A stretch of DNA of 64,000 bases. Source: Deinococcus metalli. Its GTDB lineage: Bacteria > Deinococcota > Deinococci > Deinococcales > Deinococcaceae. Every line of letters begins with the position of its first letter. Within the stretch, counting starts at the first letter, position 1. The stretch is from positions 124,001 to 188,000 of the forward strand of contig NZ_JACHFK010000008.1 in assembly GCF_014201805.1 (NCBI RefSeq), in the 5' to 3' direction. Shown piece by piece: positions 37,626 through 51,664 of this stretch. The position numbers and the translations under genes are program-made. The notes beneath the pieces were generated by a model. It was not told the origin of the DNA, made no database searches, and worked only from the letters and a program-made list of their open reading frames with translations.

Positions 37626-39005
37626 ATGTACTTCGAACGCTTCTACGACCCGGACCTGGCCCAGGCGTCCTACCTGCTGGGCTGCCAGCGCCGCGGCGAG
37701 GCGCTGGTCATCGACCCGGTGCGGGACGTCGGCATCTACACGCGGGCGGCGGCGGCGCAGGGCCTGAGCGTCACGCACGTGACCGAGACGCACATTCACG
37801 CCGACTACCTCTCGGGCAGCCGCCAACTCGCCGCCGCCACTGGCGCGCAGCTCCTGCTCTCGGCCGAGGGCGGCCCTGAGTGGGCCTACGCCTTCCCACA
37901 CACCGGCCTGCGCGGCGGCGACGTCTTCAGGGTCGGGAATCTGCGGGTGGACGTGCTCCACACCCCCGGCCACACGCCCGAGAGCGTGTCGTTCCTGCTG
38001 ACCGATTCCGCCCGCGGCGAGCAGCCCGTGATGCTCTTCACCGGCGACTTCGTCTTCGTCGGTGACGTCGGCCGCCCGGACCTGCTCGACGAGGCGGCGG
38101 GCGGGGTGGACACGCGCTTCGCGGCCGCGCGCCAGCTGTTCGCGTCGCTGCGCGACGTCATCCTGACGCTGCCGGACTTTGTGCAGGTCTGGCCCGGCCA
38201 CGGCGCCGGCAGCGCGTGTGGCAAGGCCCTGGGCGCGGTGCCCAGCACCACGGTCGGCTACGAGCGCGCCGTGGGGTGGTGGGCGCCCCTGGTGACGGCC
38301 GGCGACGACGCGGCCTTCACGGCGCACCTGCTGTCCGGGCAGCCGGACGCCCCGCTCTACTACGCCCGCATAAAGGCGCAGAACCGCGCCGGCCCCGCGC
38401 TGCTGGGTGGTCTGTCGCCCCTGCCCGAGCTGGACACGGCGACGGTGCGGGCGCGCGTCGCGGCCGGTGCCCGCGTGATCGACACCCGCCCGCGCGCCGA
38501 GCACCACGCCGGCGCGCCCGCCGGCAGCGTGAACCTCCCGGACGGTCCCACCGTGGAGACGTGGGCGGGCTGGCTGCTCGACCCGGCCCGCGCATACGTG
38601 CTGCTTGCCCCCGCCGGCCGGGCCGAGGCCCTGCGCCGCCGCCTGTGGATGGTCGGCATCGACGCCGTGGTGGGCTTCACGGCGAGCGCGGACGGTCTGG
38701 ACCCTGCGCCGGCCACCGTGATCCCGCCGGGCGAGTTGCCCGAGGACGCGCTGCTGCTGGACGTCCGCACGGCCACCGAGTACGCGGCCGGGCACCTGCC
38801 GGGAGCGCGGCATGTGCACGCCGGCCGTCTGGTGGGACAGCTCGGGACCCTGCCGCGAGGCCGCGACCTCCTCGTGTACTGCCAGGGCGGAGCCCGCAGC
38901 GCCGCCGCCGCGAGCGTGCTGCGCGCCGAGGGCTTCCGGGTCAGCGAACTGGACGGCGGCTACGACGCGTGGGTGCGGGCAGGGGCAGCCGGTCCGCCCG
39001 CGTGA
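37626..39005 (+). CDS. cstB: persulfide dioxygenase-rhodanese fusion (CstB-like)
   Basis: A 459-residue fusion. Residues 1-250 are a metallo-beta-lactamase persulfide dioxygenase with iron ligands His56/His58 (THIHAD), His115 (HTPGHTPES), the [17 protein letters not shown] segment and His192 (VWPGHGAGS). Residues about 275-350 are a rhodanese fold lacking cysteine (VLLAPAGRA), and 370-450 an active rhodanese with Cys419 (VYCQGGARS). This is the three-domain layout of S. aureus CstB, which turns low-molecular-weight persulfide into thiosulfate. Divergent from cstR. Confidence 0.9.
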   Translation: MYFERFYDPDLAQASYLLGCQRRGEALVIDPVRDVGIYTRAAAAQGLSVTHVTETHIHADYLSGSRQLAAATGAQLLLSAEGGPEWAYAFPHTGLRGGDVFRVGNLRVDVLHTPGHTPESVSFLLTDSARGEQPVMLFTGDFVFVGDVGRPDLLDEAAGGVDTRFAAARQLFASLRDVILTLPDFVQVWPGHGAGSACGKALGAVPSTTVGYERAVGWWAPLVTAGDDAAFTAHLLSGQPDAPLYYARIKAQNRAGPALLGGLSPLPELDTATVRARVAAGARVIDTRPRAEHHAGAPAGSVNLPDGPTVETWAGWLLDPARAYVLLAPAGRAEALRRRLWMVGIDAVVGFTASADGLDPAPATVIPPGELPEDALLLDVRTATEYAAGHLPGARHVHAGRLVGQLGTLPRGRDLLVYCQGGARSAAAASVLRAEGFRVSELDGGYDAWVRAGAAGPPA

Positions 39006-39033
39006 ACGGCGGTCCAGGCCTGGCCGTGTCCTG

Positions 39034-39704
39034 CTACCCGACTTCCTTCGGCCCCTTGAGCCCCGTTTTGCCCTCGCGGCCCTGAAGCACGGCGGCCACG
39101 TCGCCCGGCGACACGCCCACCTCGGCCATGGCGAACAGCACGTGGAACATCAGGTCCGCCGCCTCGGTCGCCAGTTCGGCGCGGTCGGCGTTCTTGGCGG
39201 CCAGGATGACCTCGGCGGCTTCCTCGCCGATCTTTTTCAGCACGCGGTCAAGGCCGCCAGCGTGCAGCCGCGCCACGTAACTGTGCTCCGGCAGGGTGGC
39301 GAGGCGCTCGCTGATCGTGCCGTACACGCGCTCCAGCGTGCCGTCCAGGCCGGCGGCCGGGGCCTCACCGGTCTGGAGCGGGCGGTGGAAGCACGAATAC
39401 TCGCCGGTGTGGCACGCGGGACCACGCTGCTCCACGCGGTACAGCACGCTGTCGCCGTCGCAGTCGAGTTGCACGTCCACCACGCGCTGGGTATGCCCGC
39501 TGGTCGCGCCCTTGATCCACTGCTCGTGGCGCGAGCGCGACCAGTACGTGGCCTCGCGCGTGTCCAGCGTGCGCTCGATGGCCGCGCGGTCCGCGTACGC
39601 CTGCATCAGCACCGCGCCGGTGCGGGCGTCCTGCGTGACGACCGGGATCAGGCCGTCCGCGCCGAAGCGCAGGTCGTCCAGCGTGGCGCTGTGGGCCGGG
39701 CCGC

Positions 39705-39708
<4 letters not shown>
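39034..39708 (-). CDS. hisI: bifunctional phosphoribosyl-AMP cyclohydrolase / phosphoribosyl-ATP pyrophosphatase
   Basis: A 224-residue HisIE fusion for histidine synthesis steps 2 and 3. The N-terminal cyclohydrolase has [22 protein letters not shown] and the metal site [11 protein letters not shown] with [10 protein letters not shown]. The C-terminal pyrophosphatase contains [16 protein letters not shown]. It is 4 nt overlapped with hisF. In the pathway it acts before HisA and HisF; other his genes are not in the window. Confidence 0.95.
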
Positions 39709-40496
<788 letters not shown>

Positions 40497-40618
40497 GCCG
40501 GGCAGTCTACGCGCGCCGGGCAGGGCACGGCGTGATCCTGCCCAGGTCGCTTGACATGGAATGAACCGCGTTCAGGCTTCGAAAACGTGCCAAACCTTTA
40601 ATGAATCTTCACACACTT

Positions 40619-40627
40619 TGCTAAACT
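40619..40627 (+). promoter_or_regulatory. extended -10 promoter of response regulator
   Basis: TGCTAAACT is an extended -10 (TG-n-TAAACT) without a convincing -35. The region 40555-40627 is unusually AT-rich for this window. A TTGACA at 40550 has no matching -10. Confidence 0.45.
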
Positions 40628-40710
40628 GATCACAGGTCGGGTGCTCCCGGCAGGGCGGCCCCACACCCACTCCTCCTCTTGCCGCCTGCCTTCTTCACCC
40701 GTGGAGAACC

Positions 40711-41151
40711 GTGAAAACCCGCAAAATTCTGCTCGTCGACGATAATCCCAATGATCTGGAGCTGGCCCTGAGCGCCTTCGGGGAGATGTCCGGCGACGGC
40801 CTCGATTATCAGGTGGACGTGGCGGGCAGCGGCGAGGAAGCCATCTCCAACCTGCGCACCGCGCTGGGGCACGGCCAGGACCACCTGCCGGACCTGGTGC
40901 TGCTCGACCTGAAGATGCCGCAGATGGACGGTCTGGCCGTGCTGGACGCCATCCGCGCCCAGGACGACCTGCGCGACATCCCGGTCGTGATGCTCACCAC
41001 CAGCGGCGAGGACCGCGACATCCGCGACTCGTACGCGCACGGCGCGAGCGCCTACGTGATCAAGCCCATGGACTTCACGCAGTTCCGCGAGGCGATGCTC
41101 ACCATCCGTTCGTTCTGGACGACCCTGAACCGCCACCCCCGCCTGAACTGA
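40711..41151 (+). CDS. single-domain response regulator (Rcp1-like)
   Basis: A 146-residue receiver domain with no output domain. Acidic pocket Asp10/Asp11 (LLVDDNPND), phospho-acceptor Asp66 (VLLDLKMPQMDG), Thr/Ser in LTTSGE and Lys in VIKPMD. The size and extra loop between beta-2 and helix 3 resemble Rcp1, the partner of bacteriophytochrome kinases. No kinase is adjacent. It may relay phosphate by protein contact. GTG start; ribosome site is GTGGAGA. Confidence 0.9.
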   Translation: MKTRKILLVDDNPNDLELALSAFGEMSGDGLDYQVDVAGSGEEAISNLRTALGHGQDHLPDLVLLDLKMPQMDGLAVLDAIRAQDDLRDIPVVMLTTSGEDRDIRDSYAHGASAYVIKPMDFTQFREAMLTIRSFWTTLNRHPRLN

Positions 41152-41215
41152 GCCGGGTCTTGTGCGGCCCTTCATGCCGCCGGGCCGGCCGGGCCGCCTC
41201 CCGTAAGCTCAGGGC

Positions 41216-42043
<828 letters not shown>

Positions 42044-42056
42044 CAGGGAACAGGTC

Positions 42057-42093
42057 ACCGGCCGCGCCTGGGGGTTCAGGAAACGCGGCCGGT
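42057..42093 (+). terminator. terminator after DUF72 gene
   Basis: ACCGGCCGCG (42057-42066) pairs perfectly with CGCGGCCGGT (42084-42093), 13 bp after the stop. Confidence 0.65.
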
Positions 42094-42225
42094 CGTGGCG
42101 CCTCGGGGGTGGAGCGGTGCATCCCGGCAGCCGCTCCGCCCGGGTGGTGCCCGGAAGTCGTGTGGGTGCTGCGGCCTTAACGCGGGGGAACACCGCCTTG
42201 GGACCGCTGCCGCCTGGAGATGGAC

Positions 42226-42252
42226 GGGAGGCCGTTTCGTCTGCGGCCTCCC
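42226..42252 (-). terminator. terminator after hemD
   Basis: GGGAGGCCG (42226-42234) pairs with CGGCCTCCC (42244-42252), 6 bp past the hemD stop on the minus strand. Between this and the previous hairpin no gene is seen. Confidence 0.65.
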
Positions 42253-42258
42253 AGGGAA

Positions 42259-43095
42259 TCAGCCGGTCTTGCGCAGCGTGCGTTCCGCGATGATGCCGGG
42301 CGCGTGCTCGGCGGCGGTGCGCACCAGGATGCCCATCTTGTGCGGATTGGCTTCCAGGTCGATGCGCAGCCCGAGGTCTGCGGCGGCCTCCGAGCACGCC
42401 GGGCCGATGCTGACCAGCACCAGACGGTTCAGGGCGGCGCGGGTCTCGTCGAGCAGGCCCATCTTCTCGGCGTACTTCAGGAAGTGCAGGGCCTGGGTGC
42501 CGCTGGAGAGCAGCAGCACGTCCGGGCCGCCCAGCACCACGTCCCGCACGGCCTGTGCCAGCGGCGCGGTGTCGAGCGGGAAGGCGCAGCGGTACACCGG
42601 CACGCTGGTCACGCGGATGCCGGCGTAGCCGAGTTCGCGCAGCATGGCGGTGGGCGTCGCCTCGCCGTACTCCAGGATCACGGCGTGCTGGCCGCGTTCC
42701 AGGCGCCCGGCCAGGGCCTCCATGACCTCCTGCCACGTGTGCGGGCGCGGCACGTTCACGCCGGTCAGCCCGAATTCCTTGAGGGCCTGCAGGGGCTTGC
42801 TGCCGCGCGCGATCAGCGGCACGCCCTTCAGGAGCTCCAGCAGCGCCGGGTCGCGCGCCACGAGTTCGCGCAGGAACAGCCGCGTGCCCACGCCGGTCAT
42901 GCACGCCAGCGCACTGACCGTGCCGGCACGCAGGTCACGCTCGAAGGCGGCCAGCGGCTGCGTCAGGTCGAGCTTCTGCTCGCGCATGCTGGGGGCCACG
43001 ACCGCGCGCCCGCCGTACTTCTCGATCAGGGTCGCCATCTCCTCGGAGCGGCGCGATTCCAGACTCAGGACCCTCAGACCGCCGAACCAATCCAT
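42259..43095 (-). CDS. hemD: uroporphyrinogen-III synthase
   Basis: A 278-residue two-lobed HemD-like protein: GGLRVLSLESRRSEEMATLI at the N-terminus, VSALACMTGVGTRLF, VLLLSSGTQALHFLKYAEK and LVSIGPACSEAAADLGL are in the expected order. It closes hydroxymethylbilane to uroporphyrinogen III, precursor of siroheme. It overlaps nirD by 22 nt at the end of the nirBD operon, so siroheme supply is tied to the nitrite reductase that needs it. Confidence 0.9.
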   Translation of the reverse strand: MDWFGGLRVLSLESRRSEEMATLIEKYGGRAVVAPSMREQKLDLTQPLAAFERDLRAGTVSALACMTGVGTRLFLRELVARDPALLELLKGVPLIARGSKPLQALKEFGLTGVNVPRPHTWQEVMEALAGRLERGQHAVILEYGEATPTAMLRELGYAGIRVTSVPVYRCAFPLDTAPLAQAVRDVVLGGPDVLLLSSGTQALHFLKYAEKMGLLDETRAALNRLVLVSIGPACSEAAADLGLRIDLEANPHKMGILVRTAAEHAPGIIAERTLRKTG

Positions 43096-43448
43096 ACGTC
43101 ACCTCCCTCCACCCGCACCGGGTAGGTGGGGAGCGCCGTGGCCGGGTCGTCCAGCGACTCGCCGGTTTCCAGGTCAAAGGCGTGTTTCAGCAGCGGCGAG
43201 GCCACCTTCACGCGGGTCTCGCCGCTGCGGGTATAGCTGCCGGTCAGGCCGCGTGACATCACGTTCGCGCCGGTGTAGGGATCGCGGTTGCCGACGGCAT
43301 AGACCTGACCGGCGACGTGGAACACGGCCACCTGCTCGCCGCGCACCAGGGCGCACACGCCCAGGCCGGGCAGGATGTCGCGCAGCGCGCACACGGGCGT
43401 CCAGGTGGGCTGCACGGAGGACGGGGGAGCGGAGGGGAGCAGGGTCAT
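43074..43448 (-). CDS. nirD: nitrite reductase small subunit (NirD)
   Basis: A 124-residue Rieske-fold protein lacking the iron-sulfur ligands, as usual for NirD. Segments PVCALRDILPGLGVCALV, VYAVGNRDPYTGANVMSRG and KVASPLLKHAFDLETGE are typical. The ATG at 43448 has GGAGTCCCC upstream; the open frame continues 51 nt further. It lies between nirB and hemD on the minus strand. Confidence 0.93.
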   Translation of the reverse strand: MTLLPSAPPSSVQPTWTPVCALRDILPGLGVCALVRGEQVAVFHVAGQVYAVGNRDPYTGANVMSRGLTGSYTRSGETRVKVASPLLKHAFDLETGESLDDPATALPTYPVRVEGGDVWIGSAV

Positions 43449-43535
43449 GGGGACTCCTTGGGGTCGGATGGGGGAGGGCAGGCACGGGTCCGCTGGCACG
43501 GTCGTTGTCGGCCGGTCAGGGGCCGCGCGCGCCGG

Positions 43536-46091
43536 TCAGTCATCGCCGCCGGCCATGGGGAGGGGCGTGAGCTGCGGGTAGTCGGCCGGGCGGATCTGAC
43601 CGCGCTCATCCACCCACTGCACGCCGTCGTCGCGGGCGTCGGAGTTCACGAAGGTGCGGAACCGCGCGCGGATGCTGGGGTCGTTCACGGCCGCCGCCCA
43701 CTCGTCCTCGTACGACGCGACGTGGCGGGCCATCTCGGCCTCCAGTTCGGCGCACAGGCCCAGGCGGTCGTCCATGATCACGGACTTCAGGTACTCCAGG
43801 CCGCCGTCCAGGTTCTCCAGCCACGTGCTGGTGCGCTGCAGGCGGTCGGCGGTGCGGACGTAGAACATCAGGTAGCGGTCCAGCAGCGTGACGACCTCGT
43901 CCTCGCTGAGGTCACCGGCGAGCAGCACCGCGTGCTTGGGGGTCACGCCGCCGTTGCCGCCGACGTACACGTTCCAGCCCTTCTCGGTGGCGATGATCCC
44001 GAAGTCCTTGCTGCGGGCCTCGGCGCACTCGCGGGTGCAGCCGGACACGCCGCTCTTGAGCTTGTGCGGGCTGCGCAGGCCCCGGTAGCGCAGCTCCAGC
44101 CGCACGGCGAGGCTGGTGGAGTCCTGCACGCCGTAGCGGCACCACGTGGAGCCCACGCAGCTCTTGACGGTCCGCAGGCTCTTGCCGTAGGCGTGCCCGC
44201 TCTCGAAGCCGGCCGCGATCAGGTCCTCCCAGATGGCCGGCAGGTCATCGCGGTGCGCGCCGAGCAGGTCGATGCGCTGCCCGCCGGTGATCTTGCAGTA
44301 CAGCCCGAACTTCTTGGCGACCGCGCCGATGGCGATCAGGCCCTCGGCGGTGATCTCGCCGCCGGGCACGCGCGGCATCACCGAGTACGTGCCGTTTTTC
44401 TGGATGTTCGCCAGGAAGGCGTCGTTGGTGTCCTGCAGCGGCGCGTGCTGGGGCTTGACGATCAGCTCGTTGTGCAGGCTGGCCAGGATGGACGCCACGG
44501 CGGGCTTGCAGACCTCGCAGCCCAGGCCGGTGCCGTGCGCGGCGAGCACCTCGTCCCACGTGGTGTGGCCCTTCACGCGGATCACGTCGAACAGTTCCTG
44601 GCGCGAGTACGCGTAGTGCTCGCACACGTGGTTGGTGACCGTCTCGCCCAGGCGGCGCAGCTCGGTCTGGAGCAGGCCGTGCAGGCTGGGCACGCAGCCG
44701 CCGCAGCCGGTGCCGGCGCTGGTGCATTTCTTCAGGGTCGCCACGTCGCGCGCGCCGCCCTCGATGGCCGAGCAGATGGCGCTGGTGCGCACGTTCTCGC
44801 ACGAGCAGATCAGCGCATCGGCGCTGGCCGGCAGCGCCGCGCCGCCGGGCAGCGGGGGCACGATCAGCGTCTCGGGCGGCACGGTCAGCGGCGTGCCGGA
44901 CAGCGTCAGGTCCAGCAGGTCGCTGTAGCGCGCGGTGTCACCCACCAGCAGGCCGCCCAGCACCGCCTTGCCGTCGGGCGACAGCACCACCTTGGAGTAC
45001 GTGCCGCGCACGTTGTCGCTCAGGGACACGCTGCGGCTGCCGGGCGTCACGCCCTTGGCGTCCCCGAAGGAGCCGACCTCCACGCCCAGCAGCTTGAGCT
45101 TGGTGGACAGGTCGGCGCCCCGGAAGTGCGCGGGCTCGCCGCTCAGCACGCCCAGCTCGCGCAGCACGTTCGTGGCCGTGACCTTCGCCATCTGGTACCC
45201 GGGCGCGACCAGGCCGTAGATGCGGCCGTCGTGTAGGGCGCACTCGCCCACCGCGTACACGTGCGGGTCGCTGGTGCGGCCGGTGTCGTCGATACGGATG
45301 CCGCCGCGCTCGCCCACGTCCAGGCCAGAGGCGCGGGCGAGGTCGTCGCGCGGTCGGATGCCGGCCGAGAACACCAGCAGGTCGGTTTCCAGCGTGGTGC
45401 CGTCCGCGAAGGCCAGGCTGCTGACGCGGCCGGCGGCGTTCCACGTGAGTTCGGTGGTCGCCTTGCTGACGTGCACGCCGATGCCCATCGCCTCGATGGT
45501 GCGGCGCAGCGTGGCCCCGCCCTCCGCGTCGAGCTGCGCGGGCATCAGGTGCGGCGCGAACTCCACCACGTGGGTGTCCAGGCCCAGCTTGCGCAGCGCC
45601 CCGGCGGCCTCCAGGCCGAGCAGGCCGCCGCCGATCACCACGCCGGTCGTCGCGTGCGCGGCGGCCTCGCGGATCGCGTCCAGGTCGTCCAGGGTGCGGT
45701 ACACGAACACGCCCTTGGCGAAGCGGCCCGGCAGCGGGGGCACGAAGGGGATGGAGCCGGTGGCGAACACGGCCGCGTCGTACGGCAGCGTGCGGCCGTC
45801 AACCGTGACCGTGCGGGCGGCCAGATCGACGTGCTCGGCCTTGCCGTACACGACCTCCACGCCGGACTCGGTGTAGCCGGCCTCGGTGGCGAGGGCCAGA
45901 TCGGGGCGGGGATCGTCGAAGTGAGACGACAGGTGCACGCGGTCGTAGGCGAGGCGGGGTTCCTCGCTGACCACCGTGACGCGCAGGGTGTGGACATCGG
46001 CTTGGGCACGCAGCTGCTCGACCAGTCGGTGGCCGACCATACCGTTGCCGATCACGATCACATGGGGGGGCGGGGGGGTGCGGTTCGTCAT
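43536..46091 (-). CDS. nirB: assimilatory nitrite reductase [NAD(P)H] large subunit
   Basis: An 851-residue enzyme that reduces nitrite to ammonium in the cytoplasm. The N-terminal FAD/NAD domain has VIVIGNGMVGHRLVEQL and GGGLLGLEAAGAL. A [2Fe-2S] BFD-like domain follows (CSCENVRTSAIC and GTGCGGCVPSL). The C-terminal siroheme/[4Fe-4S] cysteines are in CVGSTWCRYG and SGCTRECAEA. The ATG at 46091 follows AGGAGGAGA; the longer frame upstream is not used. Divergent from narB and followed by nirD and hemD. Confidence 0.96.
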   Translation of the reverse strand: MTNRTPPPPHVIVIGNGMVGHRLVEQLRAQADVHTLRVTVVSEEPRLAYDRVHLSSHFDDPRPDLALATEAGYTESGVEVVYGKAEHVDLAARTVTVDGRTLPYDAAVFATGSIPFVPPLPGRFAKGVFVYRTLDDLDAIREAAAHATTGVVIGGGLLGLEAAGALRKLGLDTHVVEFAPHLMPAQLDAEGGATLRRTIEAMGIGVHVSKATTELTWNAAGRVSSLAFADGTTLETDLLVFSAGIRPRDDLARASGLDVGERGGIRIDDTGRTSDPHVYAVGECALHDGRIYGLVAPGYQMAKVTATNVLRELGVLSGEPAHFRGADLSTKLKLLGVEVGSFGDAKGVTPGSRSVSLSDNVRGTYSKVVLSPDGKAVLGGLLVGDTARYSDLLDLTLSGTPLTVPPETLIVPPLPGGAALPASADALICSCENVRTSAICSAIEGGARDVATLKKCTSAGTGCGGCVPSLHGLLQTELRRLGETVTNHVCEHYAYSRQELFDVIRVKGHTTWDEVLAAHGTGLGCEVCKPAVASILASLHNELIVKPQHAPLQDTNDAFLANIQKNGTYSVMPRVPGGEITAEGLIAIGAVAKKFGLYCKITGGQRIDLLGAHRDDLPAIWEDLIAAGFESGHAYGKSLRTVKSCVGSTWCRYGVQDSTSLAVRLELRYRGLRSPHKLKSGVSGCTRECAEARSKDFGIIATEKGWNVYVGGNGGVTPKHAVLLAGDLSEDEVVTLLDRYLMFYVRTADRLQRTSTWLENLDGGLEYLKSVIMDDRLGLCAELEAEMARHVASYEDEWAAAVNDPSIRARFRTFVNSDARDDGVQWVDERGQIRPADYPQLTPLPMAGGDD

Positions 46092-46170
46092 GTCTCCTCC
46101 TGGGGGCGTGCCACCGTCGCACGCAGGCCGGAGTGGCCCTCCGTCGCGCCCCATTGAGAAGGATTGCATG

Positions 46171-46242
46171 CAGATTGTCAAGGGTTTGCTGTCCAGATTG
46201 CTCACTCAAGGTCGCAAAGGCCGGGTTGGTGTAGACAGATTG
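46171..46242. promoter_or_regulatory. nirB/narB intergenic control region with three CAGATTG repeats
   Basis: CAGATTG occurs at 46171, 46194 and 46236 on the plus strand, with start spacings of 23 and 42 bp. A minus-strand -35 TTGACA at 46181-46176 overlaps the first copy, with a weak -10 CTCAAT at 46158-46153 for nirB. The region is AT-richer than its surroundings and may bind a nitrate or nitrogen regulator. Confidence 0.5.
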
Positions 46243-46321
46243 AGCAAAATGTCGGGCAATTTTGTCCGCTTCGACCAATTTGGCCTTGACGATCCGCACC
46301 GCTGTTCGGCAAGGTGGCCCC

Positions 46322-48427
<2,106 letters not shown>

Positions 48428-48504
48428 ACCCTCCCGTGAGCTTCACTCCCGACCGCTCGTCCTGACCCGCTCCCACACCCCGCCTATTCCAGGAGGAACC
48501 CACC

Positions 48505-49746
<1,242 letters not shown>

Positions 49747-49762
49747 ACCGGGCCGATCACTG

Positions 49763-49791
49763 GAGGGGAGAGCGCGGGCGGCTCTCCCCTC
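49763..49791 (+). terminator. terminator after narK
   Basis: GAGGGGAGAGC (49763-49773) pairs perfectly with GCTCTCCCCTC (49781-49791), 16 bp after the stop and followed by CATTTG. Confidence 0.75.
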
Positions 49792-49840
49792 TGCCCATTT
49801 GAGGGACCACCTGGCCGCCGTGCCTGTTAGAACTGGGGAC

Positions 49841-50551
49841 ATGAAGCGCCTGTCCGTCGTCCTGCTCGCTCTCGGCAGCGCCGTGGCCCAGACCTCCGCC
49901 ACGCCCACCTGGGCCGATCTGCTCCGGCCCACCGTGGAGGCCAGGCAGCAGGCCTGCGACGCCGCCACCGCCTATGAGAAGGCGCATCCCACCCCTGCCG
50001 GGCAGAAGTACGCCAGTGGCGACCCGAGTGAGGCCGGACGCGTGGGCCGCAAACTCACCGACGACCGCAGCAGCCCGCCCGAGGTGAAGGTGCCGGCCGG
50101 CGTGGCGAGCCGCGTGATCTTCGAATTGCCCGCCGGCACCGTCGGCAACATCTGTGCGAACGCCGCCCGCGAGGGCCGCCCGGTCAAGATCACCCGCTAC
50201 TCGGGAACCACGCAGGTCTATATCCAGGGCGAACTCGTGGCCCTGAAAGACGCCCTGAAGGTGACGGCCGCGCTGCGCCTGCTGGACGCCGGCGGCAGGG
50301 AACTGGCCCGCATCGACAGCCGCCGGGACGCCGCCGCGAAGGTCGACCAGGGCCTGTGGACGCGCGAGTGCCAGGACAATGTGTGCCGCTGGCGGGGCTT
50401 CAGCGTCTTCGAGTTCAGCGACTACGACATCAGGCCGGAGACCCACGCGGCCACGCAGGGTGTGCAGCTTGTGTTCGACCGCGGCTACGGCCCGGAGACG
50501 CGCGACTACACGGCCGCCGACTTCACGCGGCTGAGCCTGGGCGGGAAGTAG
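49841..50551 (+). CDS. secreted protein of unknown function
   Basis: A 236-residue protein I do not recognise. The ATG at 49841 gives a signal peptide (MKRLSVVLLALGSAVAQ), so it is exported. Four cysteines in the mature part (QQACDAA, GNICANA, RECQDNVC) could form disulfides. It looks mainly beta-stranded and ends YTAADFTRLSLGGK. It stands alone between narK and a hydrolase. A TTAGAAC lies 7 nt before the ATG, a weak leaderless-type promoter. No function is proposed. Confidence 0.7.
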   Translation: MKRLSVVLLALGSAVAQTSATPTWADLLRPTVEARQQACDAATAYEKAHPTPAGQKYASGDPSEAGRVGRKLTDDRSSPPEVKVPAGVASRVIFELPAGTVGNICANAAREGRPVKITRYSGTTQVYIQGELVALKDALKVTAALRLLDAGGRELARIDSRRDAAAKVDQGLWTRECQDNVCRWRGFSVFEFSDYDIRPETHAATQGVQLVFDRGYGPETRDYTAADFTRLSLGGK

Positions 50552-50589
50552 GGCGTCATCCCTGCGGCCGCATGGCCTATCTTCCGGGC

Positions 50590-51393
50590 ATGAACGTCGG
50601 CGGCACCGAACTCCACGTCGAAGACCACGGCCACGGGCCGCCGCTGGTCATGCTGCACGGCCTGGGCTCGAACGTCGAGTGGCTGCGGCCCGAGATCGAG
50701 CAGCTGAGCCGCATCCGGCGCGTGATCGCGCTGGACAGCCGGGGCCACGGCCGCTCGGATCGCCCGGCGGCATACACCCTGGCTGACCACGTGTCGGACG
50801 TCCTGGGTGTGATGGACGCGCTGGGGCTGGAGCGGGCCGACGTGATGGGCACCTCCATGGGCAGCTACGTCGCGCAGGGCGTGGCGATCCGCGCGCCGCA
50901 GCGGGTGTCGAAACTCGTGCTGGTCGTGCCGAAGGCGAGCGGCACGACCTCGTCTGTCGCGCGGCTCATCGGAGAGCACGCGGCCGAGCTGGAAGGGAAG
51001 TCGAACGACGAGGTGCTGGCCTTCATCGGCGGCCTGATGTTCGCGCCCACCACGTCCCCAGAGGTGCGGGCACGGCGCGACCAGGGCACCCAGCGGGACA
51101 TGGAGCTGGGCCTGAGCCTCACGCCCGGGCAGTTCCAGGCAGCGAACCGCGCCCTGGAGGGCTTCGACTTCCGCCCGGAGCTGCCGCGGGTGACCGCGCC
51201 CACGCTGGTCATCAGCGGTCGCCACGATCCCCTGAACCCGCCAGCGGAGGGCGAGGTGATCGCCCGCTCGATTCCCTACGCGCGGATGGTCGTGCTGGAA
51301 CGCAGCGGGCACCTACCCAGCCTGGAAGAACCGGACGAACTGGTGGAGATTATCCGCGACTTTCTGCAACAGGAACCGGCCCCCACCAGTTAA
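50590..51393 (+). CDS. alpha/beta-fold hydrolase
   Basis: A 267-residue alpha/beta hydrolase. Oxyanion motif LHGLGSN, nucleophile Ser in GTSMGSYVAQG, acid in ISGRHDPLNPP and His in RSGHLPSLEEP: the triad is complete. Substrate is unknown; the family includes esterases, dehalogenases and beta-ketoadipate enol-lactonases. TATCTT (50578-50583) stands 6 nt before ATG 50590, which decides this start over ATG 50572. Confidence 0.86.
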   Translation: MNVGGTELHVEDHGHGPPLVMLHGLGSNVEWLRPEIEQLSRIRRVIALDSRGHGRSDRPAAYTLADHVSDVLGVMDALGLERADVMGTSMGSYVAQGVAIRAPQRVSKLVLVVPKASGTTSSVARLIGEHAAELEGKSNDEVLAFIGGLMFAPTTSPEVRARRDQGTQRDMELGLSLTPGQFQAANRALEGFDFRPELPRVTAPTLVISGRHDPLNPPAEGEVIARSIPYARMVVLERSGHLPSLEEPDELVEIIRDFLQQEPAPTS

Positions 51394-51664
51394 GGGCTGG
51401 AGCTGGGGGTGGGGCGCTGGGCAAAGTGCGCGGTCGGCCGCGCTGCTGGTCGTGATTGCCTGCCTGTGGAGGCAGCTGCCCCGCCTTCTGCGTTGACGTC
51501 GTCAGCGCCAGCGTGCTGCGCGCACGATGGCATTCGGTGAGGGGCAAGGCGGGACGCTTCGGTTTTCAAGCTCCTCCCATTGCGCGGGAGGTCGGGTTGG
51601 GGTGGCGGATAACTCCCGTTCTCGCGCTGGACGATCAACAGGTGTTGATCTTTGGAACTGCGTC

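Noticed and set aside
40550..40555. TTGACA as -35 of the response regulator
   Set aside because: No -10 box occurs 16-19 bp downstream; the extended -10 at 40619 is more credible.
51394..51664. Possible small gene between the hydrolase and pyrC
   Set aside because: Open frames here run into pyrC antisense or have no start signal; only a palindrome (51633-51650) is visible.
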